A stretch of 64,000 bases of DNA, taken from positions 25,233 to 89,232 of the forward strand of contig JBFMDN010000021.1 of the NCBI GenBank assembly GCA_040753915.1, in the 5' to 3' direction. A program made the position numbers and the translations under genes. This DNA comes from JBFMDN01 sp040753915 (GTDB taxonomy: Bacteria > Desulfobacterota > Desulfomonilia > Desulfomonilales > Desulfomonilaceae). Of the stretch, positions 1 through 9,540 are shown piece by piece. Each line of letters starts with the position of its first letter. Position 1 is the first letter of the stretch. The notes under the pieces were generated by a model. That model was not told the DNA's origin and did no database searches. It was given only the letters and a program-made list of their open reading frames with translations.

Positions 1-89
1 TGAAGACCAAGAACCCCTTGCACAAGGACCTCGTGCTACGCCGATCGGATATGGATCTCCTGGAACGTGTTGTTTCAGTGATTTTCTGA
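1..89 (+). CDS. C-terminal fragment of an unidentified protein
   Basis: An open frame enters from the left edge and stops at TGA 87-89, giving about 28 residues that end in LLERVVSVIF. The composition (alternating charged and aliphatic residues) is protein-like, but the piece is too short to identify. The gene start lies outside the window. It could also be a chance frame. Confidence 0.4.
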   Translation, partial: KTKNPLHKDLVLRRSDMDLLERVVSVIF

Positions 90-97
90 CGAGGGAA

Positions 98-134
98 ATC
101 ACAGGTGGAGTTTGAACGCGTACGACCCTGTGAT
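98..134. repeat. 8-bp inverted repeat behind the truncated gene
   Basis: ATCACAGG (98-105) and CCTGTGAT (127-134) are perfect inverted arms around a 21-nt loop, just after the stop at 89. No T-run follows, so it is a weak transcription-end candidate or an operator-like site. The rest of 135-345 shows no gene. Confidence 0.3.
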
Positions 135-345
135 GTGAGTGGCATGGGGCGCGTGAGCAAGGATTGATCAGGCAAGCAGCGAGGGGTGTCCTTTGGAGTT
201 ACGTCTGCGTATTAGTTGTGCCCACGCGGGCCACCATCCCCTTTCACGAGGTTGGTGAAGAGGCTGGGCGGGCGATCTCTTTTTCCGCGCGGGGTCATTC
301 TGATAGGAAGAGTCGCGTTGCCGGTTCGAGAAAGCGAGAGTGTTC

Positions 346-1425
346 ATGATTCGTAGCTGCTCGTTGGCACGGGGATTTCTTGGCTGGACGACCATCATGT
401 TGGTGGGAACGATGTTGGGCCCGGGAATTGCCTTGGCGGACGTGGCCGCGCCCACTTCACATAGGGTGCCGCATTTCTCAGCACTAGGGTCGGGTCTTCA
501 ATATGGCTTTCCGCCTCGCATAGAGAAGGAGGGACTCAAGTTCGCCGGCCACACCATACCAGTTTCCCGGCTGGATGTGCGGAAGCGTATCCTTGAAGAA
601 ATCAACTACTTACTTCTCGACAGGCGATCGCGAGTCCTGGTCTGGCTTTCGAGAGCGGACTTTTTCAAGCCGGTAACGGCAGCGGTTTTTCAGAAGTACA
701 AGGTACCTGCGGAGTTCCTTCTCCTGGCCGCCATCGAGAGTAGCTATGATCCGCGTGCGCTCTCATCCGCCGGTGCATATGGGTACTGGCAGTTCATCAA
801 GTCGACTGCGTTGTGCGGTCCGACCGGTTGTGACGAGTATGACTGGAGCATGAAGATCACGCCCTGGAAGGATGAGAGGGCTGACCTGGTGCGGTCCACC
901 CATTCCGCCGCACGGTATCTGGCGTGGTTATGTCGGGTCAAGAAGGTGCAGCTCGAGAATGGGGAGTCCCGTGACGGCTTCCAGGATTGGCTTCTCACGG
1001 CCGCCGCGTATAATGCGGGGCCTGCCCGGGTTAGCCAACGGCTCAATCTTTTCGGTGCTTCCTCATACTGGGATGTGCCCCTTCCGACTGAGACGGAGAA
1101 GTATGTTCCACGCCTGATCGCTCTCTGGATCATCAGCACGAACAGGAGGTTCTACGACGTTCAGGTGCATCCTCAGCGGACCATGAGCTTCGATACCGTG
1201 GCGGATGTGCGACTCTCCAAAGACCTCTCCTTTGCTACAATGGCCAAGCTTCTTGGCACCACGCCTCGGTCCATATGGGAGCTGAACGCCCAGATTTCAC
1301 CGTACAAGGCGGTCTTCCCTGCTGGAAAGGGCCGAAAGCCCATAGCCCACACCATACGGGTTCCCAAAGGGGTTGGGGAGAAGTTTCGTTCACAATTGAA
1401 GGCCCATGGGTATGTGAAGAAATGA
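346..1425 (+). CDS. Exported lytic murein transglycosylase (SLT domain, MltD-like)
   Basis: Likely cleaves the MurNAc-GlcNAc bond of peptidoglycan in the periplasm. A signal peptide of about 31 residues ends at ALA. The Slt catalytic region is clear: the acid Glu is in AAIESSYDPRA (near residue 131), followed by GAYGYWQF and the AAAYNAGPARV motif near 220-230. The C-terminal 100 residues resemble the segment linking to a LysM-like part in MltD proteins, but no clear LysM repeat is seen. I chose ATG 346, which has GAGAG at good spacing; a GTG lies two codons upstream (340). It is monocistronic and converges on the XRE regulator gene. The family call is firm, the exact substrate inferred. Confidence 0.88.
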   Translation: MIRSCSLARGFLGWTTIMLVGTMLGPGIALADVAAPTSHRVPHFSALGSGLQYGFPPRIEKEGLKFAGHTIPVSRLDVRKRILEEINYLLLDRRSRVLVWLSRADFFKPVTAAVFQKYKVPAEFLLLAAIESSYDPRALSSAGAYGYWQFIKSTALCGPTGCDEYDWSMKITPWKDERADLVRSTHSAARYLAWLCRVKKVQLENGESRDGFQDWLLTAAAYNAGPARVSQRLNLFGASSYWDVPLPTETEKYVPRLIALWIISTNRRFYDVQVHPQRTMSFDTVADVRLSKDLSFATMAKLLGTTPRSIWELNAQISPYKAVFPAGKGRKPIAHTIRVPKGVGEKFRSQLKAHGYVKK

Positions 1426-1454
1426 GGGGCTCCGGGCAACCCATGCGAAAAGAG

Positions 1455-2006
1455 TCAGGGGCGGCACCTGATCACCAGAGCAACGCTGGGATTTACCGAA
1501 AGGTTTTCGAGCATCGCGGACGCTTCGGGAAGCAGATAGAGGATATCGTGCATGGATAGGTCGTACGTCCGATCGTCGACGGTGGCCCGGATCTCTCCCA
1601 GCAGACAACAAAGTATACGGTCGGTCCCGGGTGCAAAAGGAGGAGGGGATGCGAGCCCGGAAACGACCGTTACCATGAACGCGTCCATCTTGTTGAGCGT
1701 GACCGACTCCGTTAAATGGTGCACGTGGATGCCAGACGGGTCTACCAGGGAAGAGACCGGTGCCGGCGCCCGTGCAAAAACGGCTTTGCTGTAAAGGGCG
1801 TCGGCGAGAAAGTCTCCGATCCTCATGTCGAAAGCGTGCGCGATCTTCATGAGTGTGACAAGGGTGGGGGAGGACTTGTTGAGCTCTATGGAGCTGAGAT
1901 TGGAAGGCGCTATACCTGTGCGTCGGGAAAGCTCCACAAGGGAGAGCCCCTTGCCTTGTCGAAAGGCTCGTATTCGTGCCCCTACGTTGATGTGCTGATC
2001 TGTCAT
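1455..2006 (-). CDS. XRE-family regulator with C-terminal cupin domain
   Basis: The 183 residues split into an N-terminal helix-turn-helix (about 8-62; GLSLVELSRRTGIAPSNLSSIE is the recognition segment) and a C-terminal beta-rich cupin-like part (about 105-183). This is the architecture of PuuR/HipB-like cupin regulators, which bind a small ligand in the cupin. The ligand cannot be told from sequence. It starts 18 nt after the radA stop on the same strand and is probably co-transcribed with it. The Shine-Dalgarno is weak, so translation may be coupled to radA. Confidence 0.82.
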   Translation of the reverse strand: MTDQHINVGARIRAFRQGKGLSLVELSRRTGIAPSNLSSIELNKSSPTLVTLMKIAHAFDMRIGDFLADALYSKAVFARAPAPVSSLVDPSGIHVHHLTESVTLNKMDAFMVTVVSGLASPPPFAPGTDRILCCLLGEIRATVDDRTYDLSMHDILYLLPEASAMLENLSVNPSVALVIRCRP

Positions 2007-2024
2007 GAGCGACTCACAGCAGCC

Positions 2025-3395
2025 TCATCCTCGACGCAAAAACACAGAGCTCCCTAACTCCTTGATATGGCTTACTCCCACCACCTGCGCATCGTCGGGG
2101 TGTGGGCCCATACCTTGCGCACGATTGCCGGGTGATACGATACGGTTGTACCCCAGGCGCGTCCCTTCCCGTATCCTGTCCTGCGTTCGTGACACTCCTC
2201 GAATTTCTCCCGCGAGCCCGATCTCGCCGAACACCAGCGTGCGGGCCGGGACGATTCTGTCCGTGAAAGAAGAGAGCAGGGCGGTCGCAAGCGCCAGGTC
2301 CGTTGCGGGCTCCGTTGCTCGCACACCTCCGACCGCATTGACAAAGATGTCCTGATCGTTGAGGGTTATGCCGAGCTTCTTCTCGATGACTGCTATGACA
2401 AGCGCGAGCCTTTGAGGATCGACTCCCAGGCAAGTCCTCCGCCCTTGGCCGGGAACTGGCCCCGAGACAAGTGCCTGGATCTCGGCCAGAATCGGGCGCG
2501 TTCCCTCCACGAGCGCGGTCACGACGGACCCTGCTACGCCCTCCGGTCGCTCGGCAAGAAAGAGCTCAGAAGGGTTTGCAACCTCGGCGAGCCCGTTGTC
2601 CCGCATGTGAAAAACCCCGATCTCCGATGCCGAGCCAAAGCGGTTTTTTACGGCTCGGAGCACACGGTACGGATGCCCCCGCTCCCCCTCGAAATAGAGC
2701 ACCGTGTCCACCATGTGCTCCAACAGCTTGGGGCCTGCCAACACACCGTCTTTCGTTACGTGTCCCACAATGAATGTTGCGCACCCTCCCTTCTTGGTCC
2801 ACTCGAGTATTCGTCCTGCGGAATGGCGCACCTGGGACACAGTACCGGGTTGATTGTCCATCATCCGGCTGAACACGGACTGTATGGAATCGACGACCAT
2901 CACTGTTGCTTGCACCTGTCCAATCCGATCGAGAATGGCTTCCAAGTCATTTTCTGCAAGGATAAGAAAGGTTCCCGAATCTACAGCCAGGCGGTTGGCA
3001 CGCATCTTCAACTGTTCGAGTGATTCTTCGCCCGACACGTACAATACCGACTCGCCTCGAGCAGCAAGAGAGCCAAGGGCCTGCATCAGGAGGGTGCTTT
3101 TTCCAATGCCCGGATCGCCTCCCAGAAGGATCAGGCTCTTGCGAACGATCCCCCCTCCCAGGACGCGGTCCAACTCCTCGATTCCGGTTCGTATGCGAGC
3201 GTGCAGATCGTCAGGGATATCAACGAGAGACAACACGCTCTGCGGAATGCCGAGAGCGGGGCTGTGCGCTGATTTTGATCGTCGCGCTTCCTTTTCCACC
3301 ACGGTGTTCCACTCCCCGCACCCAGGACACCGCCCCATCCACTTGGCCATCTCTCTTCCACACTCTGTGCAACTGAACAGAATGTCCGATTTCAC
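2025..3395 (-). CDS. radA: DNA repair protein RadA
   Basis: RadA is a RecA-like, DnaB-type branch-migration ATPase in recombination and repair. The 456 residues show the full family layout: an N-terminal C4 zinc finger (CTEC...CPGC, residues 9-26), Walker A GGDPGIGKST (92-101), the RadA-specific KNRFG motif (250-254), and a C-terminal Lon-protease-like domain. The open frame runs 128 codons further upstream without RadA similarity. I place the start at GTG 3395, preceded by GAGGGAG at suitable spacing and giving the usual RadA length. The XRE-cupin gene follows after 18 nt. Confidence 0.95.
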   Translation of the reverse strand: MKSDILFSCTECGREMAKWMGRCPGCGEWNTVVEKEARRSKSAHSPALGIPQSVLSLVDIPDDLHARIRTGIEELDRVLGGGIVRKSLILLGGDPGIGKSTLLMQALGSLAARGESVLYVSGEESLEQLKMRANRLAVDSGTFLILAENDLEAILDRIGQVQATVMVVDSIQSVFSRMMDNQPGTVSQVRHSAGRILEWTKKGGCATFIVGHVTKDGVLAGPKLLEHMVDTVLYFEGERGHPYRVLRAVKNRFGSASEIGVFHMRDNGLAEVANPSELFLAERPEGVAGSVVTALVEGTRPILAEIQALVSGPVPGQGRRTCLGVDPQRLALVIAVIEKKLGITLNDQDIFVNAVGGVRATEPATDLALATALLSSFTDRIVPARTLVFGEIGLAGEIRGVSRTQDRIREGTRLGYNRIVSPGNRAQGMGPHPDDAQVVGVSHIKELGSSVFLRRG

Positions 3396-3606
3396 TATCG
3401 AGCTCCCTCGTGAGTTTCTCTGTAGCTCTCTCTGTTCGGCCGGGTGTAGTTTCTCAGCCAAAGGTTTACAATAGGAGCGAGATGTGGGCAAGAGGCAGGC
3501 TCGGCGATATTCCGCGCACTGAACGTGAATGGCACTTGCGTCAGGCGTACAGCTCGCAGAGAGCACGCCCCTGGTGTAGAATGGATGCGTCTCACTGAGG
3601 AGTACG

Positions 3607-4575
3607 ATGACCCGAATGGACGCTCGGCCCAAGAGGCCCCCACAGGACCGGAACAGGCGGTATCGCTCTCTTTCCTCCTGGCTCAAGGAAATGTTCAACG
3701 AGCCCGTGCGGAAGATCACCCTTGATGCCGGTCTGGGATGTCCAAATCGAGACGGCACGATAAGCACCAGCGGTTGCATCTACTGCAACCCTAGAGGGTC
3801 CGGGACGGGCGCTTTCAGAGAAGGGCTTACTGTCAGACAACAGATAGATCGGGGAATCGAATTTCTTTCCCGCCGCTATGGGTGTCACAAGTTCATCGCT
3901 TACTTTCAATCGTACACCAACACATATGCTGATCCCACTCGTCTGGCCACCCTTTACCGTGAAGCTCTCTCTCGGCCTGAGGTGGTAGGGCTGGCCGTGG
4001 GTACTCGCCCGGACTGTGCTCCCGATGACGTGCTGGATCTGCTGGTGGAAGTGACGAGAGGCAGAATGCTCTGGATTGAATACGGATTGCAATCTGTGCA
4101 CGATTCCACGCTCCGGCTGATAAATCGAGGTCACGATGCCCACGCGTTTTTCGACGCAGTAGAACGGACACACCAGCATGGGATTCTCACGGTGGCTCAT
4201 CTCATACTCGGCCTGCCCGGAGAAGGTCTGGCGGAAATGGAGGACAGTGCCAGGGCGACAGCCGAGGCAGGCGTGCACGGCGTGAAGTTGCACCCTCTCT
4301 ATGTGGTGCGAGGCACAGCCCTAGAAGATTTGTACATCCGGGGACTTTGGGAGCCAATGACCGAAGATCAGGCTATCGACGCGACCCTCTCGCTCTTGGA
4401 GATATTACCTCCTGACCTTGTGATTCATCGCTTGACGTCCGACCCACACGCCGATGAGCTCGTCGCTCCCCACTGGATGCTCGACAAGAGACGTGTACGG
4501 AATCATCTTGTGGCGGAAATGGAGCGCAAAGACATCCAGCAGGGGAGTCGGCATGCGACAGAGCGATCCCTGTGA
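3607..4575 (+). CDS. Radical SAM protein of the TIGR01212/YhcC family
   Basis: This radical SAM enzyme has the family's unusual cluster motif, C-x12-C-x2-C (from CPNRDG to GCIYC, residues about 45-61), instead of the common CxxxCxxC. The N-terminal YRSLSSWLKE and KITLDAGLGCPNRDG stretches and the later LGLPGEG and HPLYVVRGT segments are typical of the YhcC/TIGR01212 group. The reaction of that group is not established. The start ATG has GAGGAG at 4-5 nt. It is divergent from radA and appears monocistronic. Confidence 0.85.
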   Translation: MTRMDARPKRPPQDRNRRYRSLSSWLKEMFNEPVRKITLDAGLGCPNRDGTISTSGCIYCNPRGSGTGAFREGLTVRQQIDRGIEFLSRRYGCHKFIAYFQSYTNTYADPTRLATLYREALSRPEVVGLAVGTRPDCAPDDVLDLLVEVTRGRMLWIEYGLQSVHDSTLRLINRGHDAHAFFDAVERTHQHGILTVAHLILGLPGEGLAEMEDSARATAEAGVHGVKLHPLYVVRGTALEDLYIRGLWEPMTEDQAIDATLSLLEILPPDLVIHRLTSDPHADELVAPHWMLDKRRVRNHLVAEMERKDIQQGSRHATERSL

Positions 4576-4744
4576 CATCACGCCTAACCCGAAGATTCTG
4601 TCGCTAGGGCTGTCTCCCATTTGTTGTAAGAGCGGCCCCTGACCGAGCTCCCTTATGCCTGCCGATGATCGAGGTCCATTTCCACGCCACAAATGCTGGT
4701 GAGGCAACGCGGAAATTCAGAGCCCATGGGATTGTGAAACTATT

Positions 4745-4954
4745 CTATTCGAGGACGAATATGACTTCCGCCTTGACTCGGTACTCCTGAATTGCACCGG
4801 CCTCACACATAACCCGGAATTCGGTCACCTTCATTCCCGTAATGTTTCTGAGGGTCTTGTTGGCGCGATCGAATGCTATCTTAATTGCATCGTCGAAGCT
4901 GGTCGGCGACGCCGCAATGACTTCCGTAACCCGCGCTACTCTTCCTTCTGGCAT
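4745..4954 (-). CDS. Dodecin-like small protein
   Basis: The 69 residues match dodecin in size and pattern: an N-terminal strand (ARVTEVIAAS), the helix SFDDAIKIAFDRANKTLRN, then two strands ending in EVIFVLE. Dodecins form dodecamers that store or buffer flavins. Two positions usual for flavin stacking are changed here: the Trp after the helix (LRWFEV in the family) reads MKVTEF, and the Gln of EYQV is Arg (EYRV). It may bind another ligand or none. The start is set by GGGAGGAAG upstream of ATG 4954; the frame extends further upstream without similarity. Confidence 0.82.
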   Translation of the reverse strand: MPEGRVARVTEVIAASPTSFDDAIKIAFDRANKTLRNITGMKVTEFRVMCEAGAIQEYRVKAEVIFVLE

Positions 4955-5225
4955 AGTACTTCCTCCCTTAACCCCGGGTTGCCTCACTGACACTAGATTA
5001 GAAGTTAGCCCTCTCTTTGTCAAACGATTCTTGGCAGCTACAGGAATGCGCATTGAAAAAAGGCACGGGCTCAATTCGCATACCGGGCAACAATCGACCA
5101 CTTAGAAGGCCAGGTCTGCGTTTCCCCAACTTGTCAGCCGATGGCTCGCCGGCCTTCTCCTGCGAAGGGTAGCCACACAGATTCAATCACTGTGAGCGTG
5201 ATCCACGAGGTCGAGCTTGTATTGG

Positions 5226-5963
5226 TCAGCCCTTTCCCGATTCCAAAGAGCGAAGCTTAGCCAATTCGGATTTGGTTAACGGGCGCCATGTCCCTGTCGG
5301 AAGCGACCCGAGGGTAAGCGGTCCGAATGCGATCCTTCTGATTTTCCGGACTGGATTGCGGACTCTTGCGAAGATGCGCTTGATTTCGTTTTTCTTGCCT
5401 TCGAACAGAACGACCTTAATCCACGTCGACGTCTTCTGTGTCTTGATCACCGTCCAGCTCACGTCGCCGACGCGGTCGCCTTCGCCAATGCTCATTCCAG
5501 GGCGGATCATCGCCAAGCTCTTGTCATCGGGTGTTCCTTTGACTTTCACCATGTATGTACGGGGAATGTGGCTGGACGGATGGCTCATCTTCTGCGCCAG
5601 TGATCCGTCGTTGGTGAGAAGCATGAGCCCTTCCGCGTCGAAATCGAGTCTCCCTACGGTAAACAGCTTGCGCTTGAGAGGCTTTATCAGGTCTCCCACG
5701 CACGGCCTGCCCTCAGGATCGCTCATAGTCGAGACCACGGAGCGGGGCTTGTTGAACAAGTAGTACACCTTCTCTGCTTCGAGCTTGGGGATAAGCTTGC
5801 CATCAACCTTGATGTGGTCCTTGGAAGGATCGGCAGTTACCGTAGGATCCGTGACCACCTGGCCATTGAGGGTGACCCGCCCTTCACGGATCATCTCCTC
5901 GGCTTTCCTTCGTGATTCTATTCCGGCGTCACGAATAATCAGGTGGATCTTCTGCAGTGCCAT
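5226..5963 (-). CDS. rluB: RluB/RsuA-family pseudouridine synthase
   Basis: Converts a uridine in rRNA to pseudouridine. An S4 RNA-binding domain (residues 1-60, with GIESRRKAEEMI and GRVTLNG) precedes the catalytic domain with the signature GRLDFDAEGLMLLTND, whose Asp is the family nucleophile. The C-terminus GPLTLGSLPTG is typical of RluB, which acts on 23S rRNA; RsuA/RluE-type specificity cannot be excluded. ATG 5963 gives the family's usual N-terminus. In-frame starts further upstream (GTG at 5975, ATG at 6008) are possible. It follows the dehydrogenase gene closely on the same strand. Confidence 0.88.
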   Translation of the reverse strand: MALQKIHLIIRDAGIESRRKAEEMIREGRVTLNGQVVTDPTVTADPSKDHIKVDGKLIPKLEAEKVYYLFNKPRSVVSTMSDPEGRPCVGDLIKPLKRKLFTVGRLDFDAEGLMLLTNDGSLAQKMSHPSSHIPRTYMVKVKGTPDDKSLAMIRPGMSIGEGDRVGDVSWTVIKTQKTSTWIKVVLFEGKKNEIKRIFARVRNPVRKIRRIAFGPLTLGSLPTGTWRPLTKSELAKLRSLESGKG

Positions 5964-6000
5964 TTGCGTTTTCACTCCGAGGTCAGGGCGAGCCGAGCGG

Positions 6001-7227
6001 TCACACAACGTGGTGAAAAATCACCTTCACGGCTCGTTGTGCAGCTCGGTCTTCCAGCGTGGCAAAGGCCTGCTGGTATTGGTCAAGTGGAAATCGATGG
6101 CTCACAAGGTCGTCGACAGGAAAGGGGTGACGCTCCATAAGAGTCGCTGCTGCGTCGAACGCGTTCACTTTGTCTCCATCGAACAATACACTGTTGGACC
6201 AACCGGGTCCGAGGATCTTCACGGCCTTGTGCCAAATTGGTCCAATGTCCAGTGCCCGTATCTGCTTCAGAGCGCTCAGTACGAACCGCTTGCCCTCTCC
6301 AGCGAAGCGTAGCCCCTTTTCTACAAAATGGGCGGCTCCAGAAGTCTCGTACACGACATCGGCCCCGCCGTGGAGGGTGATACTACCAACCCTTGGATAG
6401 CTCACGGAGCCGCCCACAAATTCCGCCACGTCTTCGTACACAGCTCCCGATGTGTCAGCAAGCGTCGCAGTGCTCTGAGTAAGCTTACGGGCCAGAGCCA
6501 CCTCGAAGGGATGCTCGGCCACAATCATGACGTTAACATCATAGCCGAAAATCTCGAGAACCATGACAGTGAGCAGACCGAGGGAGCCACAGCCCATGAC
6601 GATCACTCTGTCGCCTGAGCTGGGAGGATTGTGAAGGACTGTTCTGACAGCGCGTGCCAGTTCCGGGAGCAGGACCGCGGTCTCGGTTTCCATGGTGTCG
6701 GACAGGGGATGAATCTGGCTGTGATGCGCTATGAATACGTCCCCCCACCCTCCGCCAGTGTCCGGACATGCGCCTATCATCATTCCCGGTCCCACCACTC
6801 CTCTGTTGAAACTTCTGCAACAGTGCGGCTCACCCCGCGAGCATGACGGACACGGTGGATCCACCTGTCGCTGCGTGCACGCTAGGAGCGGGTCCACGAC
6901 AACCCGTTGCCCCAACTCTATTGGCTGCACGCTGCGCCCTGCTTCAACCACAATGCCAACGTTCTCGTTGCCGGGCACGAAGGGGAGCTCAAGGAAAGGC
7001 CCGAAGGACGAGATGTCATGGTAGACGATCATGCCCTCGTCCATGTCCGATATACCCGACATAATTGACCGAACCTTCACCCACTGGGGAGAAACAAGCT
7101 CCGGCTCCGGTTCCTCCCCGAGTCGAAACGTGATTCCACTCGTGAGACCGCTTCGACGCAAAATGGTCGATTTAACCCGATCCCACGCTTCCTTCTTGAT
7201 ATTCAAGGCGGCAGTCAAGGCCTTCAT
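6001..7227 (-). CDS. Zinc-type medium-chain dehydrogenase/reductase with altered catalytic site
   Basis: The 408-residue protein has the MDR layout: a GroES-like N-terminal domain, a structural-zinc loop with clustered Cys (DPPCPSCSRGEPHCC, about 121-135), and a Rossmann NAD(P)-binding domain with VIVMGCGSLGLL. The usual catalytic zinc ligands look changed: the CGxD-type motif reads SGISDMD and the GHE motif reads GNE. It may therefore use a different metal site or be zinc-independent in catalysis. Substrate unknown. GGAGG lies 9 nt before ATG 7227. It is just upstream of the rluB-like gene and probably co-transcribed. Confidence 0.8.
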   Translation of the reverse strand: MKALTAALNIKKEAWDRVKSTILRRSGLTSGITFRLGEEPEPELVSPQWVKVRSIMSGISDMDEGMIVYHDISSFGPFLELPFVPGNENVGIVVEAGRSVQPIELGQRVVVDPLLACTQRQVDPPCPSCSRGEPHCCRSFNRGVVGPGMMIGACPDTGGGWGDVFIAHHSQIHPLSDTMETETAVLLPELARAVRTVLHNPPSSGDRVIVMGCGSLGLLTVMVLEIFGYDVNVMIVAEHPFEVALARKLTQSTATLADTSGAVYEDVAEFVGGSVSYPRVGSITLHGGADVVYETSGAAHFVEKGLRFAGEGKRFVLSALKQIRALDIGPIWHKAVKILGPGWSNSVLFDGDKVNAFDAAATLMERHPFPVDDLVSHRFPLDQYQQAFATLEDRAAQRAVKVIFHHVV

Positions 7228-7527
7228 ATAATCGAACCTCCAGGCCGGAACCGCGCTTTGATTCTGCAGATCATGCGCTGTTGATCGAGATGGGCAGAGC
7301 TACACATGGTACCCTCTGCTCAGCCCTTTCTCGGGATAACTATCCTACGGGGCATGATCCGAAAGCAAGCATAATCCCGCGGCAGCACAAAGGGGGATGC
7401 GTCCAGTCGTCCTTGACATCGATCCGGGCATTAAACATCTTTTTGGTTAGAGCAGACAAATTGCCTGGAGCTTGTTTCCATGGTAATATCCTTGTACGTA
7501 GCCAAAAAGTAAGCAAGGGGAGTTTTC
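7228..7527. other. Intergenic region between the divergent dehydrogenase and ftsH genes
   Basis: No convincing gene. A TTGACA hexamer at 7413-7418 faces ftsH, but no good -10 hexamer sits 16-18 nt downstream, so I do not call a promoter. The ribosome binding site AAGGGGAG ends at 7522. Confidence 0.4.
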
Positions 7528-9453
7528 TTGAACAGCATTTACAAGAACCTGGGCCTGTGGCTGGTTATTTGCTTGGTGATGATATTTCTCTTCCACCTGT
7601 TTAACCAACCAAAGTCGCCGCAGAAAGAGATTTCCTATAGCCAGTTTCGTCAGGAGCTGGAGCAAGGGTCCATAAAATCTGTGACAATGCAGAGCAACCG
7701 CATTCGCGGAACCTACGTTGACGGGAGCGGAACATTTCGAACCGTCGCACCCCGAGATGCGGACCTCGTCCCTGCCTTGATCAAGCAAAAGGTGGACATT
7801 CAGGTCCTCCCCGAAGACGATAACCCCTGGTACCTGACGGCACTCATATCATGGCTCCCCATGATATTTCTCATAGCGATCTTTGTCTTTTTCATGCGAC
7901 AGATGCAGGCGGGCGGCGGGAAGGCCATGAGCTTCGGGAAGAGTCGGGCGAGACTCATCACGGAGTCACAGAACAAGGTGACCTTTCAGGACGTTGCCGG
8001 AGTTGAAGAGGCGAAGGAAGAGCTCCACGAGATCATTGAATTCCTGAGAGATCCCAAAAAGTTTACCCGCCTGGGAGGAAAGATTCCCAAAGGTGTCCTG
8101 CTGATGGGGGCGCCGGGAACAGGCAAGACTCTGCTCGCCAAAGCTGTGGCAGGCGAAGCCAACGTCCCCTTCTTCTCTATTTCCGGCTCGGATTTCGTCG
8201 AGATGTTCGTAGGTGTGGGTGCATCCCGCGTGAGAGATCTGTTCATCCAGGGCAAGAAGAACGCGCCATGCATCATCTTCATCGATGAGATCGACGCTGT
8301 TGGGAGGCATAGAGGAGCTGGATTGGGGGGCGGACATGACGAGAGAGAGCAAACGCTCAACCAGTTGCTCGTGGAAATGGACGGATTCGAGACCAATGAG
8401 GGTGTAATCCTCGTCGCGGCAACGAACCGGCCGGACGTTCTGGACCCGGCTCTTCTGAGACCGGGAAGATTCGACAGGCAGGTCGTCGTGCCTCCGCCCG
8501 ACATCCGAGGTCGAACGGCAATCCTGGAGGTCCATACCCGAAAGACCCCCACAGCGAAGGACGTGAACCTCGAAACCATCAGCCGCGGAACTCCCGGCTT
8601 CTCCGGGGCGGATCTTGCCAATCTTGTCAATGAGGCTGCGCTGAATGCCGCCAGACGCAATCGGAATCAAATCGAAATGGTGGATTTCGAGTTTGCCAAA
8701 GACAAGGTCTTGATGGGGGGAGAGCGAAGAAGCCTCGTCATTAGTTACGAAGAGAGAAAAACCACTGCGTATCATGAGGCTGGCCATGCCTTTGTGGCGC
8801 GCACGTTGCCCCATACGGACCCCATTCATAAGGTTACGATCATTCCTCGGGGTCGAGCACTCGGAGTGACCCAGCAATTGCCCATTGACGACAGGCACAA
8901 CTACACCAAGGAATTTCTGTTGAGCCAGATTGCGGTCTTAATGGGAGGTAGAGCGGCCGAAGAGATCTTCCTTGGGCAAGTGACCACCGGTGCCGGTAAC
9001 GACATTCAGCGAGCAACGGAAATATCGAGAAAGATGGTGTGCGAATGGGGCATGAGCGAAGTGTTGGGACCGCTCAGCTTCGGTCAGAAAGAGGAGCAGA
9101 TCTTCCTCGGCAAGGAATTTGCCCGACACCGCGACTATTCTGAGGACGTGGCAATCAACATTGACAGAGAAATCATGAGAATTGTCAATGACAATTTCGA
9201 GTTGGCCAAGAAGGTCATGCAGGAGAACAAAGAAGCGGTGGAACGGATCGCCCATGCGTTGCTTGAGCGAGAAACCCTCGACGCCTCTCAGATTGAAGCC
9301 CTGATCGAGGGACGTGATCTGCCACCCCTGGAGGAACAACGGTCAGATGAGCAGGGGAGCGCAGGTCCGGTCGATCTTACACCGATTGACGACGGGAGCC
9401 CCGTCGTTGGCGGAGCTGCGCCGCGAGGAGCACCGGATCCCAAGAAAATCTGA
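7528..9453 (+). CDS. ftsH: ATP-dependent zinc metalloprotease FtsH
   Basis: Membrane-anchored AAA+ protease that degrades membrane proteins and regulators. The 641 residues contain two N-terminal membrane segments (about 8-25 and 103-123) around a periplasmic domain, Walker A GAPGTGKT (194-201), Walker B FIDEID (251-256), the second-region-of-homology RPGRFDRQ, and the zinc site HEAGH (416-420). The C-terminus is Pro/Gly-rich and variable. The start is a TTG at 7528: AAGGGGAG lies 5 nt upstream and it gives the canonical N-terminus. A stem-loop terminator follows. Confidence 0.96.
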   Translation: MNSIYKNLGLWLVICLVMIFLFHLFNQPKSPQKEISYSQFRQELEQGSIKSVTMQSNRIRGTYVDGSGTFRTVAPRDADLVPALIKQKVDIQVLPEDDNPWYLTALISWLPMIFLIAIFVFFMRQMQAGGGKAMSFGKSRARLITESQNKVTFQDVAGVEEAKEELHEIIEFLRDPKKFTRLGGKIPKGVLLMGAPGTGKTLLAKAVAGEANVPFFSISGSDFVEMFVGVGASRVRDLFIQGKKNAPCIIFIDEIDAVGRHRGAGLGGGHDEREQTLNQLLVEMDGFETNEGVILVAATNRPDVLDPALLRPGRFDRQVVVPPPDIRGRTAILEVHTRKTPTAKDVNLETISRGTPGFSGADLANLVNEAALNAARRNRNQIEMVDFEFAKDKVLMGGERRSLVISYEERKTTAYHEAGHAFVARTLPHTDPIHKVTIIPRGRALGVTQQLPIDDRHNYTKEFLLSQIAVLMGGRAAEEIFLGQVTTGAGNDIQRATEISRKMVCEWGMSEVLGPLSFGQKEEQIFLGKEFARHRDYSEDVAINIDREIMRIVNDNFELAKKVMQENKEAVERIAHALLERETLDASQIEALIEGRDLPPLEEQRSDEQGSAGPVDLTPIDDGSPVVGGAAPRGAPDPKKI

Positions 9454-9540
9454 CCTGGCGCACGATGGCGAAAGCACTGTTGCGCAGCCACGCGCAACGC
9501 TGTTGACGTGAACATAGTGCGTCACATTGAAGTGTGCGGC

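Noticed and set aside
7413..7441. TTGACA upstream of ftsH as a promoter
   Set aside because: No acceptable -10 hexamer at 16-18 nt spacing.
7966..8898. 310-codon frame antisense to ftsH
   Set aside because: Mirror of strongly conserved ftsH codons, without signals of its own.
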